64,000 bases of DNA from Sphingomonas oligoaromativorans (lineage in GTDB: Bacteria; Pseudomonadota; Alphaproteobacteria; Sphingomonadales; Sphingomonadaceae). A model generated the notes under the pieces. The model worked only from the letters and a program-made list of their open reading frames with translations. It did no database searches and had not been told where the DNA came from. This document shows positions 1-8,846 of this stretch, piece by piece. The DNA is taken from the NCBI RefSeq assembly GCF_011762195.1, contig NZ_JAASQK010000005.1, positions 1 through 64,000 on the forward strand, written 5' to 3'. Position 1 is the stretch's first letter, and each line of letters begins with the position of its first letter. Position numbers and translations under genes: made by a program.

Positions 1-164
1 GTCAGATCCCCACGCGCCATCGCTGCTCCCCGCAAAGAGCTGCCTTGAATCAAACTTCAGGCCGTTTGGGAATCCACTTTGTCAACGCAACCTAGGTAAC
101 AGCCTTTCCAAAACGCCATCGCAATCGAGATTACGCCCGAGCACGAATGGCGGTTACGCGTAAC

Positions 165-193
165 TGAACCGCGCCGGGTTTGCCGGAGGCTCC
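165..193 (+). repeat. IS3 left terminal inverted repeat
   Basis: This 29-bp terminus begins TGAACCGC and ends GGAGGCTCC. It matches the reverse complement of 1448-1476 except at three positions. Confidence 0.85.
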
Positions 194-217
194 AACTCCT
201 GGGAAGGTGGAGCCTGT

Positions 218-541
218 ATGAGCAAGACGACGAACAAATTTGCGCCTGAGGTCCGCGAGCGCGCAGTGCGGATGGTGCTGGACCAAGAAGCTGATCATTC
301 CTCACGCTGGGCTGCTATCGTTTCGATCTTAGAGAAGATCGGCTGTGTTCCGCAGACGTTGTTTGAATGGGTGAAGAAAGCCGAGGTCGATAGGCAAGCG
401 GGCTGGCGTCCCGACCGAAGTTGCGGACAAGGTGAAGGCGCTGGAGCGCGAAGTCCGCGAGTTGCGGCAGGCTAACGAGATTCTCCGCAAGGCGTCGGCA
501 TATTTGCGCAGGCGGAGCTCGACCGCCCGTTCCGGCGATGA
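218..541 (+). pseudogene. IS3-family transposase OrfA, frameshifted
   Basis: OrfA is the HTH_Tnp_1 DNA-binding subunit of IS3 transposases. The first ~60 residues ([20 protein letters not shown]...) read in one frame. Near position 400 the reading shifts by one base to a frame that gives the leucine-zipper-like segment ([21 protein letters not shown]). Near 500 one T appears lost (tatttgcg) and the original frame returns, ending at a TGA that overlaps the orfB ATG. Two compensating indels therefore break it into at least three pieces. The programmed frameshift of IS3 lies at the orfA/orfB junction, so these internal shifts look like decay or sequencing error. Confidence 0.8.
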
Positions 542-1437
542 TCGCCTTCATCGACGATCACCGCGATGCCTATGGGGTCGAGCCGATCTGCCGTGTTCTG
601 CCGATCGCCCCATCCACCTACCACGAGCGCGTCGCGAAACGGCAGGATCCAACACGCCTGTCGACGCGGGCACGACAGGATGCGGCTCTCAAGCCCGAGA
701 TCGCACGCGTGTTCGCCGAGAACTTCGCGGTCTACGGCGTACGCAAGGTCTGGCGGCAGATGATGCGGGAGGGCTTTCCGGTCGCCCGTTGTACGGTCGC
801 GCGGTTGATACGCGAGATGGGTTTGGCAGGTGTAATCCGGGGCAAGCCGGTTCGCACGACGGTCAGCGACAAGGCTGCGCCGTGCCCGCTCGATCACGTC
901 AATCGCAGGTTCTATGCGCCAGCCCCGAACATGCTGTGGGTGTCGGACTTCACCTACGTCGCGACCTGGGCGGGGTTCGTCTACGTTGCCTTCGTCATTG
1001 ATACCTACGCCAGGCGGATCGTCGGGTGGCAGGCCAGCAGGAGGGCGCATGCCAGTTTCGTCCTCGATGAACAGGCGCTGCATGATCGCCGTCCGGCGCA
1101 CCGTGGCGGCCTCATCCACCATAGCGATCGTGGGTCGCAATACGTGTCTATCAAGTACACCGAGCGCCTCGCCGAAGCCGGGATCGAGCCGTCGGTCGGC
1201 AGCGTCGGAGATAGCTACGACAACGCTTTGGCCGAGACGATCAACGGCCTCTACAAGGCCGATGTGATCCACAGGCGCGGGCCGTGGCGCAGCTTTGAAG
1301 CCGTCGAATACGCCACACTCGAATGGGTCGACTGGTTCAACCACCGCCGCCTGCTCGAGCCCATCGGCAACATCCCGCCTACCGAGGCCGAAGAGCGATA
1401 CTATGCCATGCTCGACGACACCCGCATGGCAGCCTAA
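538..1437 (+). CDS. IS3-family transposase OrfB (DDE integrase core)
   Basis: This is the catalytic subunit, 299 residues, with an N-terminal HTH_21-type region followed by an rve integrase core. The DDE residues are visible: D in WVSDFTYV, D in HHSDRGSQY and E in DNALAETING. The C-terminal WVDWFNHRRL segment is typical of the family. The segment SFVLDEQALHD appears about two residues shorter than in common relatives, an in-frame loss inferred from memory of the family. The start overlaps the orfA stop (ATGA), as expected for an element that also makes OrfAB by frameshifting. Confidence 0.9.
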   Translation: MIAFIDDHRDAYGVEPICRVLPIAPSTYHERVAKRQDPTRLSTRARQDAALKPEIARVFAENFAVYGVRKVWRQMMREGFPVARCTVARLIREMGLAGVIRGKPVRTTVSDKAAPCPLDHVNRRFYAPAPNMLWVSDFTYVATWAGFVYVAFVIDTYARRIVGWQASRRAHASFVLDEQALHDRRPAHRGGLIHHSDRGSQYVSIKYTERLAEAGIEPSVGSVGDSYDNALAETINGLYKADVIHRRGPWRSFEAVEYATLEWVDWFNHRRLLEPIGNIPPTEAEERYYAMLDDTRMAA

Positions 1438-1447
1438 CTTAACCCTT

Positions 1448-1476
1448 GGAGCCTCCGACGAACCCGGGGCGGTTCA
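1448..1476 (+). repeat. IS3 right terminal inverted repeat
   Basis: This 29-bp terminus ends GGCGGTTCA and is the imperfect inverted partner of 165-193. The next base begins the tail of the broken isopeptidase region. Confidence 0.85.
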
Positions 1477-1507
1477 TATCGTCTTCGGAACATTAGTCTG
1501 AGCTCGC

Positions 1508-2320
1508 CACCAGCGATGCCCTGATCGGCTGCCAGCTTCTCGCCCGATGCCTGATCTGCGCGCGCGAGACGCCGACGCATCCGCGGGTGATCGTCAGCCT
1601 CGACCCGGACACGGGGCATTCAACGACGATCTACGATCCCAATCCCGCCTTCGGACGGCTGCACGTCGGCCACGTCCAGCGGCTGCGATGGACGGACACG
1701 CAAGGCGTCGCCGGCTATGGCGATCTCGTTCTTCCGCCCGGGCATCGCCCCGGCGACCGGCACCGCTCGTCATTGTCCAATACCAGAGCCGCGGCTTCCT
1801 GCGTGGCGGGACCGGCGACGAATATCCGATCCATGCCTTGGCCAGCCGCGGCTTCGCGGTGCTGAGCTTCAACCGCGTCCGGCCCTATGCCAGCGATTCC
1901 GGCGCGCGCGACTTGGCCGGCTTCATCCGGATCGGCATGACCGGATTCGCCGAGCGCAGGCGCATGCTGTCGGCGATCGAAACCGGCATCGACCGGAGCA
2001 TCGCATTGGGCGTGGTCGATCCCGCCCGGATCGGCATCTCGGGCCTCAGCGACGGCGCGGTGAGCGTCCAGTTCGCACTCATCAATTCAACCCGGTTCCG
2101 GGCGGCGGCGATGAGCTCGTGCTGCGACGATCCGAGCAGCGTCCACTTCGCCGCCGGCCTCGGTTACCTCAACGACACCACCGCCTGGGGCTATCCCGAA
2201 CTGGGCACCGCGAATCCCACGTTCTGGCGGCGATACTCGCTCGCCGCCAATGCCGATCGCATCGACGTGCCGATCCTGCTCCAGCTTCCCGACGACGAGT
2301 TCCGCCTCGGCCTCGGTCCT
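1508..2320 (+). pseudogene. Lasso peptide isopeptidase (AtxE2-like S9 hydrolase), remnant
   Basis: The translation matches the C-terminal half of AtxE2-type isopeptidases, S9-like enzymes that open the macrolactam ring of lasso peptides. A propeller tail reads IVSLDPDTGHSTTIYDPNP and then GDLVLPPGHRPGD. A one-base shift near 1760 is needed to continue into LVIVQYQSRGFLRGGTGDEY. The nucleophile elbow GISGLSDGA and the CCDD segment are present. The frame leaves the family after LLQLPDDEFRLG, before the expected catalytic His. The N-terminal propeller is missing: homology starts about 30 bp after the IS end. It is therefore truncated at both ends and frameshifted. No lasso precursor or maturation genes are visible. 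Confidence 0.75.
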
Positions 2321-2786
2321 TGCGTCGTCGGGCAATACGGCACTTGACCGTGGCGGCGCCAAAGCGCTGTCTCAGAACCGCTACGCGCCCGGGCGCGCAC
2401 TGCACGGCTGCACCTATCACTACTATCGGCTTTCAGGAACGCCCGTTTCGGCACCTCCGATGCCGGCGGATGCCCCAGCCGACAACGGCGAGATCCCGGC
2501 CTGCTCGATCGATCCGAAGACGATCTCGACGCTGTTCAACGGGAATGCCTATCCGACCGCCGAGGCTGCCCGTCGGATTGAGGGTTATGCGATCGTCGGC
2601 TACGACACGGCGCCTTGGGGCGCGATCGGCAATGTCCATGTCATCGCGTCGGAGCCCGATCAGGCTTTCGGTCAGGCGGCAAGGAACGCGCTGTTCAGCG
2701 CCAAGATTCAGACCAGCGATGTCGGCCACGTCGGCTGCGTGCGCCGCGTCCGCTTCCATGTCCCCATGGAACGTCCTGGAGGCTGA
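2321..2786 (+). pseudogene. TonB C-terminal-domain protein, 5'-truncated fragment
   Basis: The frame carries a TonB_C-like end: SSGNTALDRGGAKALSQNRY resembles the helix region of one TonB_C domain. A second region, from YPTAEAARRIEGYAIVGYD to GCVRRVRFHVP, resembles another. No N-terminal membrane anchor is present. The upstream part of the frame runs antiphase into the isopeptidase remnant, so a deletion seems to have joined two broken genes. It could once have energised a TonB-dependent transporter. Family assignment is by pattern only. Confidence 0.55.
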
Positions 2787-2789
2787 CCT

Positions 2790-2997
2790 TTGGTGGTCGA
2801 CGGCATCGATTCGCTTACCAAGCGTGAGAAGGAGACGCTCAGGCTCCTTCTGGTCGGCCACGACGCGAAGTCGATCGCCCCCCCGTCTTGACCTGTCGAT
2901 CCACACCGTCAACAAGCACCTTCGCGACGCGCGCCGGAAGTTGAAGGTGACGAGCAGCAAGGAAGCCGCTGGCACGGTTGCCGGCAGATCGTTGTAG
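2790..2997 (+). pseudogene. LuxR-type HTH regulator fragment, frameshifted
   Basis: The reading begins at TTG/GTG behind GGAGG (2777-2781) and gives SLTKREKETLRLLLVGHDAKSIA, the first part of a GerE/LuxR HTH. A run of seven C shifts the frame by one base. The recognition helix LDLSIHTVNKHLRDARRKLKV continues in another frame to TAG at 2997. Sphingomonads have many small regulators of this type with a C-terminal membrane part, which is missing here. It is broken and probably not functional. Confidence 0.65.
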
Positions 2998-3156
2998 GGG
3001 CTCAGCGTGACGGTCTGAACCGGACCGACCGCTGCAAACAGGATAATCGCCAAGAGCGATCTGGCAAAAATCCACCCGGTCCCGCCATATTTGACACTTT
3101 CCATCCGACTTCGCGTCGCGAGTATTGCCGATCCCCATTTGGCGATCCAGCAAAGC

Positions 3157-4116
3157 TCAATGATGCCGGCGACGCGCATCCGGTCGAGGTCTAGGCGCAC
3201 GGCCGGCTATGGCCGCGTCCTGCGCCACGATGTCCCGCGCGAAGTCGACAAAGGCCCGAACCTTGGCCGGCGGCAGGTGTCGGGACGGGTGGTAGGCGTA
3301 GAGCGGAAATCGCTCATCAGCCCATTCCGGGAGAATTTGGACCAAGTCCCCACGGTCCAGCCAGGGACGCAAGCCGATCTCGAGGCTCTGGAAGACGCCC
3401 TGCCCGGCTACGCAGGCGGCGACGGCGACCGATGGATCGTCCATGTTCACGCGCCCCTGAAGGCTCACCGTCACGATCTCGGCGCCGCGATGGAATTCCC
3501 AGGCGAAGGGCCGCCCGGTCTGGGGATCGCGGAACAGCACGCCTTCGTGATGGGCCAGGTCATGCGGCGTCCGAGGCGTTCCATGCTGAGCCAGATAGCT
3601 CCGCGCGGCGCAGGTGAGAACCCGGGTGTCGCCCAGCTTGCGCACGATCAGCGAGGGGGCGTCCGGCGGACCAAATCGCACGGCGACGTCCATGCCCTTC
3701 ATCATCTCCTCACGATGATTACTCACCGTCAGCTCCAGAGACAGGAGCGGATGGCGCGCCATGAACTCGGGGAGCCGCGGCGCCAGCACCATCCGCGCAA
3801 ACCAGGGATCGACATTGGCCCGCAGGCGTCCGCAGATCGCCACCGCGGCGCCTGCAGCTTCCGTGGCGGCTTCCTCGAGGCCGGCCAGCAGCGGCATGAC
3901 CTGAGCGTGGAAACGCGCCCCTTCCTCGGTGAGGGTCACGGCGCGCGGGCTGCGGTCGAACAGCCGGACGCCGACCCGCGCCTCCAGTCGCGCGATGGCC
4001 CGGCTGACGCCGGAGGGCGTCAGGCCCAGGGTTTCGGCGGCTCTAGCGAAATTGCCGGCCTCGTTCACCGCCGCCAGCACGCCGACCCCCGTGAGCAGCC
4101 GGGCATCGAAACTCAT
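3157..4116 (-). CDS. LysR family transcriptional regulator
   Basis: The protein is 319 residues. An N-terminal winged HTH (LTGVGVLAAVNEAGNFARAAETLG, then SGVSRAIARLEARVGVRLFDR) is followed by a LysR substrate-binding domain from about residue 90 to 295. The C-terminal tail is rich in Arg and His and slightly longer than usual. It is divergent from the NmrA-like oxidoreductase at 4358 across a 241-bp gap, the classic arrangement for a LysR activator and its target. The effector cannot be predicted from sequence alone. Confidence 0.9.
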   Translation of the reverse strand: MSFDARLLTGVGVLAAVNEAGNFARAAETLGLTPSGVSRAIARLEARVGVRLFDRSPRAVTLTEEGARFHAQVMPLLAGLEEAATEAAGAAVAICGRLRANVDPWFARMVLAPRLPEFMARHPLLSLELTVSNHREEMMKGMDVAVRFGPPDAPSLIVRKLGDTRVLTCAARSYLAQHGTPRTPHDLAHHEGVLFRDPQTGRPFAWEFHRGAEIVTVSLQGRVNMDDPSVAVAACVAGQGVFQSLEIGLRPWLDRGDLVQILPEWADERFPLYAYHPSRHLPPAKVRAFVDFARDIVAQDAAIAGRAPRPRPDARRRHH

Positions 4117-4357
4117 CTCGCTCTCCCTGCGACAAATCTGCGCCGGCGTCGCGGCGCGCTTCCCATCGGGTCGTCAGCCGGTGCTCGGATGATGACTCTA
4201 TATCATCGAAACAGTGATTTTTATGCGCGTGCATCATCCTGAGTTTCGGGACTAAGGATCTCGCGCGGTTTCCGGATGGCGCGCCGGTAGGCCGCCACAG
4301 CGAACCCTCGGAAGCCCGACGTGCGGGTTTTCTCTCCAACTTCAAGGATGATGAGCC

Positions 4358-5239
4358 ATGTACGCAATCACGGGAATTACAGGAAAAGTGGGCGGCGCCC
4401 TCGCGAGCGCGTTGCTGGCGGCGGGCCGGCCCGTCCGCGCCGTCGTGCGCAACGAAGCCAGGGGCACCGTCTGGGCCGCGAAAGGGTGCGAGTTGGCCAT
4501 CGCCGACATGACGGACGCCGCGACGCTGACGACCGCCTTCCACGGCGCGGAGGCCGTGTTCATCCTGCCGCCGTCCGACTTTGATCCGCAGCCCGGCTAC
4601 CCGGAGGCCCGCAAGGTGATCGACGCCGTCGTGACGGCGCTCGCCGCCGCGCGCCCCGGCCGCGTGCTCTGCCTGTCGACGATCGGGGCGGACGCTCCGC
4701 ACGACAATCTTCTTTCCCAGCGGACGCTGATGGAAGCGGCGCTGCGCCGGCTCGATCTTCCGGTGACATTTCTGCGCCCCGGCTGGTTCATGGAGAATGC
4801 GGCATGGGATGTTCCCGCCGCTCGTGACGAAGGCGTGCTCAGAAGCTTTCTACAGCCCGCCGACAAGGCCTTCCCCATGGTGGCGACCGGCGACGTCGGA
4901 TGCGTCGCGGCTGAGCTGATCCAGCAGAGCTGGACGGGCGAGCGGATCGTCGAATTGGAAGGCCCGGCCCGGGTGTCGCCCAATGATCTGGCCCAAGCCT
5001 TCGCCGAGGCGCTCGGCAGGCCCGTCAGGGTGGAGGTCGCGCCTCGCGAAACCTGGGAGGATCTGTTCCGGGAGCAAGGCATGCGGCACCCGATCCCACG
5101 GATCCGCATGATCGACGGCTTCAACGAAGGCTGGATTCGCTTCGGAGAGGATGACTCCCGGCGTGTCCGGGGGCGGACGTCATTGGCAGACGTGATCCGC
5201 GGTCTTGTGGCACACGTCGAGCCGGCCCAGCCCGCCTGA
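4358..5239 (+). CDS. NmrA-like NAD(P)-binding oxidoreductase
   Basis: The protein is 293 residues, an atypical SDR of the NmrA/YtfG type. The Rossmann motif is GITGKVGGALASAL at residues 5-18. The region VLCLSTIGAD follows strand 5, and the substrate region begins LPVTFLRPGWFMEN. The catalytic Tyr-x-x-x-Lys of classical SDRs is not evident, so it may act as a quinone reductase or redox sensor. AAGGATGATGAGCC precedes the ATG. It is probably cotranscribed with the aldo/keto reductase 55 bp downstream and controlled by the divergent LysR protein. Confidence 0.85.
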   Translation: MYAITGITGKVGGALASALLAAGRPVRAVVRNEARGTVWAAKGCELAIADMTDAATLTTAFHGAEAVFILPPSDFDPQPGYPEARKVIDAVVTALAAARPGRVLCLSTIGADAPHDNLLSQRTLMEAALRRLDLPVTFLRPGWFMENAAWDVPAARDEGVLRSFLQPADKAFPMVATGDVGCVAAELIQQSWTGERIVELEGPARVSPNDLAQAFAEALGRPVRVEVAPRETWEDLFREQGMRHPIPRIRMIDGFNEGWIRFGEDDSRRVRGRTSLADVIRGLVAHVEPAQPA

Positions 5240-5294
5240 GGCGGGTCGCCGTCTCGACACGTCCCAACCCCGCCGCGCGGCGCTCACCTCAACA

Positions 5295-6137
5295 ATGGAG
5301 GTTCACTTGGACACCATCAAAACGCAGGGCATCACTATCCCGCGCCTGGGCTTTGGCACATTCCGTATGCCGGGCGGCGGAGCGCAGCCAGTGGTTGAAA
5401 CGGCCCTGGCCCTCGGCTTTCGGCATATCGACACCGCCGCCATGTACGAAAACGAAGCCGCGGTGGGAGCGGCCCTCGCCACCTCTGGTATCGCGCGGGA
5501 TGAGCTTTTCGTGACCACGAAGGTATGGCACGACCAACTGGCGCCCGACGCCCTGCGGCGCGCCTTTGATGACAGCCTGGCCAAGCTCGGGATCGACTAT
5601 GTGGATCTCTATATGGTCCATTGGCCGGCGCGGGATATGGACATGGCGACGACGCTGGAGGCCTTGATGGCCCTGCGTGAAAGCGGCCGCACTCGGGCCA
5701 TTGGCGTGTGCAATTTCAACCTGCCGATGATCCGACGCGCCGTGGACGAGATCGGCGCGCCCATCGCTGCGCACCAGATCGAATACCACCCGTTCTTGGC
5801 GCAGACCGCCATGTTAGTCTATCTGCGCAGCCGGAGCATCCCGCTGACGGCCTATGCGCCCCTGGCCCAAGGCCGCGCCGCCAACAACCCCACACTCGCC
5901 GGCATCGGGAAAAAGCACGGCGCAACGGCAGCTCAGATTGCGATCGCGTGGTTGCTCGACCAGGAGGGCGTCATCGCGATCCCCAAGGCAGCGCGTCAGG
6001 AAAGCCAGCAGTCCAATCTCGATGCGCTCAAGATCCGACTGGACGACGAGGACCGTGCGGCAATCGCGAGCCTGCCGAAGGATCAGCGATACGTCCGGCC
6101 GCCCTTCGCACCAGATTGGGACGCCACGCGCGCCTGA
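5295..6137 (+). CDS. Aldo/keto reductase (2,5-diketogluconate reductase-like)
   Basis: This is an NADPH-dependent aldehyde/ketone reductase of the AKR5/DkgB type. The catalytic tetrad is visible: D and Y in DTAAMYENE, K in VTTKVW, H in MVHWPA. The cofactor-binding C-terminal part IAIPKAARQESQQSN is complete. The start is uncertain. The ATG at 5295 has no Shine-Dalgarno site, while GGAGG at 5297-5301 sits 5 nt before an in-frame TTG at 5307, giving MDTIKTQGITIPRLGFG; I consider the TTG quite possible. It probably forms an operon with the preceding NmrA-like gene. Confidence 0.88.
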   Translation: MEVHLDTIKTQGITIPRLGFGTFRMPGGGAQPVVETALALGFRHIDTAAMYENEAAVGAALATSGIARDELFVTTKVWHDQLAPDALRRAFDDSLAKLGIDYVDLYMVHWPARDMDMATTLEALMALRESGRTRAIGVCNFNLPMIRRAVDEIGAPIAAHQIEYHPFLAQTAMLVYLRSRSIPLTAYAPLAQGRAANNPTLAGIGKKHGATAAQIAIAWLLDQEGVIAIPKAARQESQQSNLDALKIRLDDEDRAAIASLPKDQRYVRPPFAPDWDATRA

Positions 6138-6876
6138 CCGCCACTGACCGGTCTGATCGCGGATTCAGGTCACAGCAACCAGGACACGCCAATCATCCTC
6201 GGCGAATCCGACACCGTCGTCTTCCGCCGCCGGGGACGACGGCGCAGATCACATTCAGGCCCACAGAAGCCAAGAGCGGCGGCTATCCTTATCTCACCCC
6301 GAAACCTGCCCGACTGCAACCGGCCAGCTCTGCTCGTAGATCGGTGTGGTCGAACAATCGCGCGAACGTCTTCTCCTGCCGTGAGCTGCCGTTCACCGCG
6401 TACGGCGGGAATGGCAAGAATGTTTCCCAAACTCGGGCGTTCCCGGGGCCATCGCCACCGTGCAAACCGCCGAAGACCAGACGGTCGGCAATGGGGGGCG
6501 GCTAAAGAGCGCCGCTATGGCCGACTTGAGACGCTCACCAGCCGGGCTGCTCGGCTCGGGATAGGGCCAATTTAATTGAAACTCTTTGAGCGAGGTCCGC
6601 GCGACGCCCCACGACCAACACTAGACCTTCAGCGGCTGGGGATTGAACGACCGCTCGTGCTGGAACCTGCCATTCGTCTCTTGCAAACCCGCCAGATACC
6701 AACGCGCCCCAACTGTCGCCGTTTAGCGCGCCTGTGCGAAGGCGAGCTATACGCTCAACTTGGTAACGTCCGTCCTCGCGGGTCGTTCAAGGCACTAAGC
6801 TGTTGCTTCCGGTGATTGACATGAGTGCCGGCCCTTTCTCCAGAATACATGGACTGAATACCAATTCTTGTGACGA
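6138..6876. other. 739-bp stretch without a convincing gene
   Basis: Only short open frames occur here, none with recognisable motifs or a good ribosome binding site. It separates the plus-strand AKR operon from the convergent 3' end of the alkylation-repair block, so both units must end in it. A GCGGC...GCCGC hairpin lies near 6500. It could be the scar of deleted island genes. Confidence 0.5.
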
Positions 6877-7410
6877 TCATTGATCCTTGGGCGGGACGAG
6901 TTGGAAGATCCCACGGCGTTGCTCACGTGCCAGTAGCTCGCGTTTCCGCTTGAAGCCCCAGCGGTAGCCCGAGATGGAGCCGTCCTTCTTGATGACGCGA
7001 TGACACGGCACCAGGACCGCCACCGAATTGTTGGCGATTGCAGCAGTCACGTCGCGCGCGTCGCGTGTGCCGAGCCTGGCGGCGAAGGTGCCGTAGTTGG
7101 TGGTCTCGCCCGCTGGAATTTCGCGGAGCATTTCCCAGACGCCGATCTCATATGACGTCCCGCGCAGATCGAGCGGCATGCCTGGATCGAATCCCGGCTC
7201 TTCGATCGCGCGGGTCAGCCCGGCGAGGATGGTTGATAAATCCTCTTGGCTCTCCACAATATCGGCCTCGGGAAAACGGGCGCGCAGGGCCTGCTCCATT
7301 ACCGGACGATTCGAGCCGAATTCGAGGGCAACGATCCCCTTGTCGGACAGGGCAGCCAGGAAGTTTCCGAGGGAACTCGTTCCCCATGCGAAGCGGATGG
7401 TCTCTTGCAT
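6877..7410 (-). CDS. Methylated-DNA--[protein]-cysteine S-methyltransferase (copy 1)
   Basis: The protein is 177 residues and removes alkyl groups from O6-alkylguanine (or O4-thymine) in a suicide reaction. The active-site PCHRV motif is present, preceded by NNSVAVLV, and the DNA-binding region is ETTNYGTFAARLG. I chose the ATG at 7410 (MQETIRFAWG) because AAGGTGG lies 5 nt upstream; longer in-frame starts have no such site. It is the last gene of the alkylation-repair block, 67 bp after the 2OG oxygenase. It resembles the C-terminal half of Ada without its regulatory domains. Confidence 0.92.
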   Translation of the reverse strand: MQETIRFAWGTSSLGNFLAALSDKGIVALEFGSNRPVMEQALRARFPEADIVESQEDLSTILAGLTRAIEEPGFDPGMPLDLRGTSYEIGVWEMLREIPAGETTNYGTFAARLGTRDARDVTAAIANNSVAVLVPCHRVIKKDGSISGYRWGFKRKRELLAREQRRGIFQLVPPKDQ

Positions 7411-7477
7411 CGTTTCCACCTTTTGATTTTGCCCGGTTCGGGCGCCGTGGTGGGAGACGCCGAACGTCTCCCCATCA

Positions 7478-8227
7478 TCATGGTGCATCGTGGAAAATGA
7501 TCCCGACGGTGTGGCGCGTGCCGGTGCGGACTCGGCTCACCCCGTGGCGCATGTTGACGCGATAGGTGCCACGCGTCCCCTGCACCGGGCGATTATTGAC
7601 CGCGAAGGCGACGGCATCGCCTCGGCGAAGCGACACCACTTCGGCCCGGCTCTGCATGCGCGGCCGCTGCTCGGTCAGGACGAACTCGCCTCCGGTGAAG
7701 TCCTCGCTTGGCTCGGAGAGCAGGATCGCGACCTGGATCGGAAAGACAAGGTCGCCATAGAGATCCTGATGCAGGCAGTTATAGTCGCCAGGGCCATATT
7801 GGAGCAGCAGCGGCGTCGGTCGCACCTGGCCCGCTTCGTGGCAGCGCGCGAGATAGGAAGCGTGATCTTGCGGATAACGCTGGCCAATCCCCATCCTCTC
7901 GTTCCAGGCGTTGGCCAAACCGGAAAGGTGCGGAAAGATCGCCGTCCGCAGGTCGCCGATCAGATCGGGCAACGGATAGCTGAAATAGCGATATTCCCCT
8001 TTCCCGAAGCCGTGCCGGGCCATGACGACGCGGCTGCGGAAGTGGCTCTCGTCCGAATAGAGGCCGGCGATCGCCCGGCATTCGTCGGGCGATAGCAGCT
8101 TGGGCAGGATCGCGCAGCCGAAACCGTCGAGCTCGGCCGTGAGCGCCCGCCAATCATAGGCGGCGACCCGCACCTCCGCGGGCATCGCCGCGGAGACCGG
8201 GAGAGAGGAGGCTGCCGACGCGTTCAC
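7478..8227 (-). CDS. 2OG-Fe(II) oxygenase (DUF2086 type)
   Basis: The protein is 249 residues. The iron ligands fit HxD in CLHQDLYGD and a distal His in the HGVSR...RHTVGIIFHD region; an Arg close to it would bind 2-oxoglutarate. GGEFVLTEQRPRMQSR is a characteristic strand of this family. The substrate is unknown. Its place between two alkylguanine methyltransferases, with a 4-nt overlap to the upstream one, suggests a role in alkylation damage, perhaps oxidative dealkylation like AlkB, from which it is clearly distinct in sequence. Confidence 0.82.
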   Translation of the reverse strand: MNASAASSLPVSAAMPAEVRVAAYDWRALTAELDGFGCAILPKLLSPDECRAIAGLYSDESHFRSRVVMARHGFGKGEYRYFSYPLPDLIGDLRTAIFPHLSGLANAWNERMGIGQRYPQDHASYLARCHEAGQVRPTPLLLQYGPGDYNCLHQDLYGDLVFPIQVAILLSEPSEDFTGGEFVLTEQRPRMQSRAEVVSLRRGDAVAFAVNNRPVQGTRGTYRVNMRHGVSRVRTGTRHTVGIIFHDAP

Positions 8228-8787
8228 GCCTGCATCTCCTTCGCGATCAGGGCGCGTTTGCGCTCGACGCCCCAGCGATAGTCCGCGAGGCCGCCGTCGC
8301 TGCGCACGACACGATGGCAGGGAATGGCGAGCGCCAGCGGATTGGCGGCGCAGGCGCTAGCGACAGCACGAGCCGCGTGCGGTAAACCGATCCAGTTCGC
8401 GATCTCCGTATAGGTCGTGGTGGTGCCGACCGGGATCGCGCGCAGCGCCTCCCAGACGCGGCGCTGGAAATCCGTGCCGCGCATATCCAGCCACAGGTCG
8501 AGACCATCGGCGGGCTTGTCCACGAAGTGCGTCACCTTGGCGAGATCGTCATGAACGAGGCTTTCGTCCGGGGTCAGGTTCGCGCCCGGGAAGCGTGCCG
8601 CGAGGTCGACTTCCAGCTCGTCGCGATCGGTACCGATCAGGATCGCGCAAACCCCCTGCGCGCTGCGTGCGACGAGGATCTGGCCGATCGCCGTCTCTTC
8701 CACGGCATAGGAAAGGGTTGCGGTCGCGGCGCCCGGCATCGCCCGGCGCGTGGGCTTCGAGACGTTCTGTGCAGTCATCAGGGACAT
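8224..8787 (-). CDS. Methylated-DNA--[protein]-cysteine S-methyltransferase (copy 2)
   Basis: The protein is 187 residues and resembles the C-terminal methyltransferase domain of Ada: FQRRVWEALRAIPVGTTTTYTEIA, then AIPCHRVVRSDGGLADYRWG with the acceptor Cys. The ATG at 8787 has AAGGAG 8 nt upstream. The candidate Ada-box-like motif at 8847-8872 lies 59 bp before the start. Its stop overlaps the start of the 2OG oxygenase, so the two are translationally coupled. It lacks the N-terminal zinc domain and AraC helices and is a repair-only paralog. Confidence 0.92.
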   Translation of the reverse strand: MSLMTAQNVSKPTRRAMPGAATATLSYAVEETAIGQILVARSAQGVCAILIGTDRDELEVDLAARFPGANLTPDESLVHDDLAKVTHFVDKPADGLDLWLDMRGTDFQRRVWEALRAIPVGTTTTYTEIANWIGLPHAARAVASACAANPLALAIPCHRVVRSDGGLADYRWGVERKRALIAKEMQA

Positions 8788-8846
8788 CGATCTAACTCCT
8801 TGCTCTGTGTTCCTGAGAGGAATTAGTCGGGCCTCGGACTGCCCTA

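Larger units (their letters stand above)
165..1476 (+). mobile_element. IS3-family insertion sequence, decayed, about 1.3 kb
   Basis: The element is bounded by 29-bp imperfect inverted repeats (26 of 29 positions match) that begin TGAACC and end GGTTCA, the TGA...TCA termini usual for IS3. Inside are orfA and orfB with an ATGA overlap. The flanking triplets differ (aac on the left, tat on the right), so no target-site duplication is visible. That suggests recombination or deletion after insertion. orfA carries two compensating frameshifts, so the copy is probably not autonomous. Confidence 0.9.

Noticed and set aside
1-164. Possible N-terminal isopeptidase remnant left of the IS
   Set aside because: Short frames such as VRSPRAIAAPRKELP cannot be matched to the family with confidence, and stops follow quickly.
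2976-3104. Minus-strand start MESVKYGGTGWIFARSLL followed by a hydrophobic stretch
   Set aside because: It could be a lost membrane gene's N-terminus, but it runs antisense into the LuxR fragment after about 45 residues and I recognise no family, so it is not listed as a feature.
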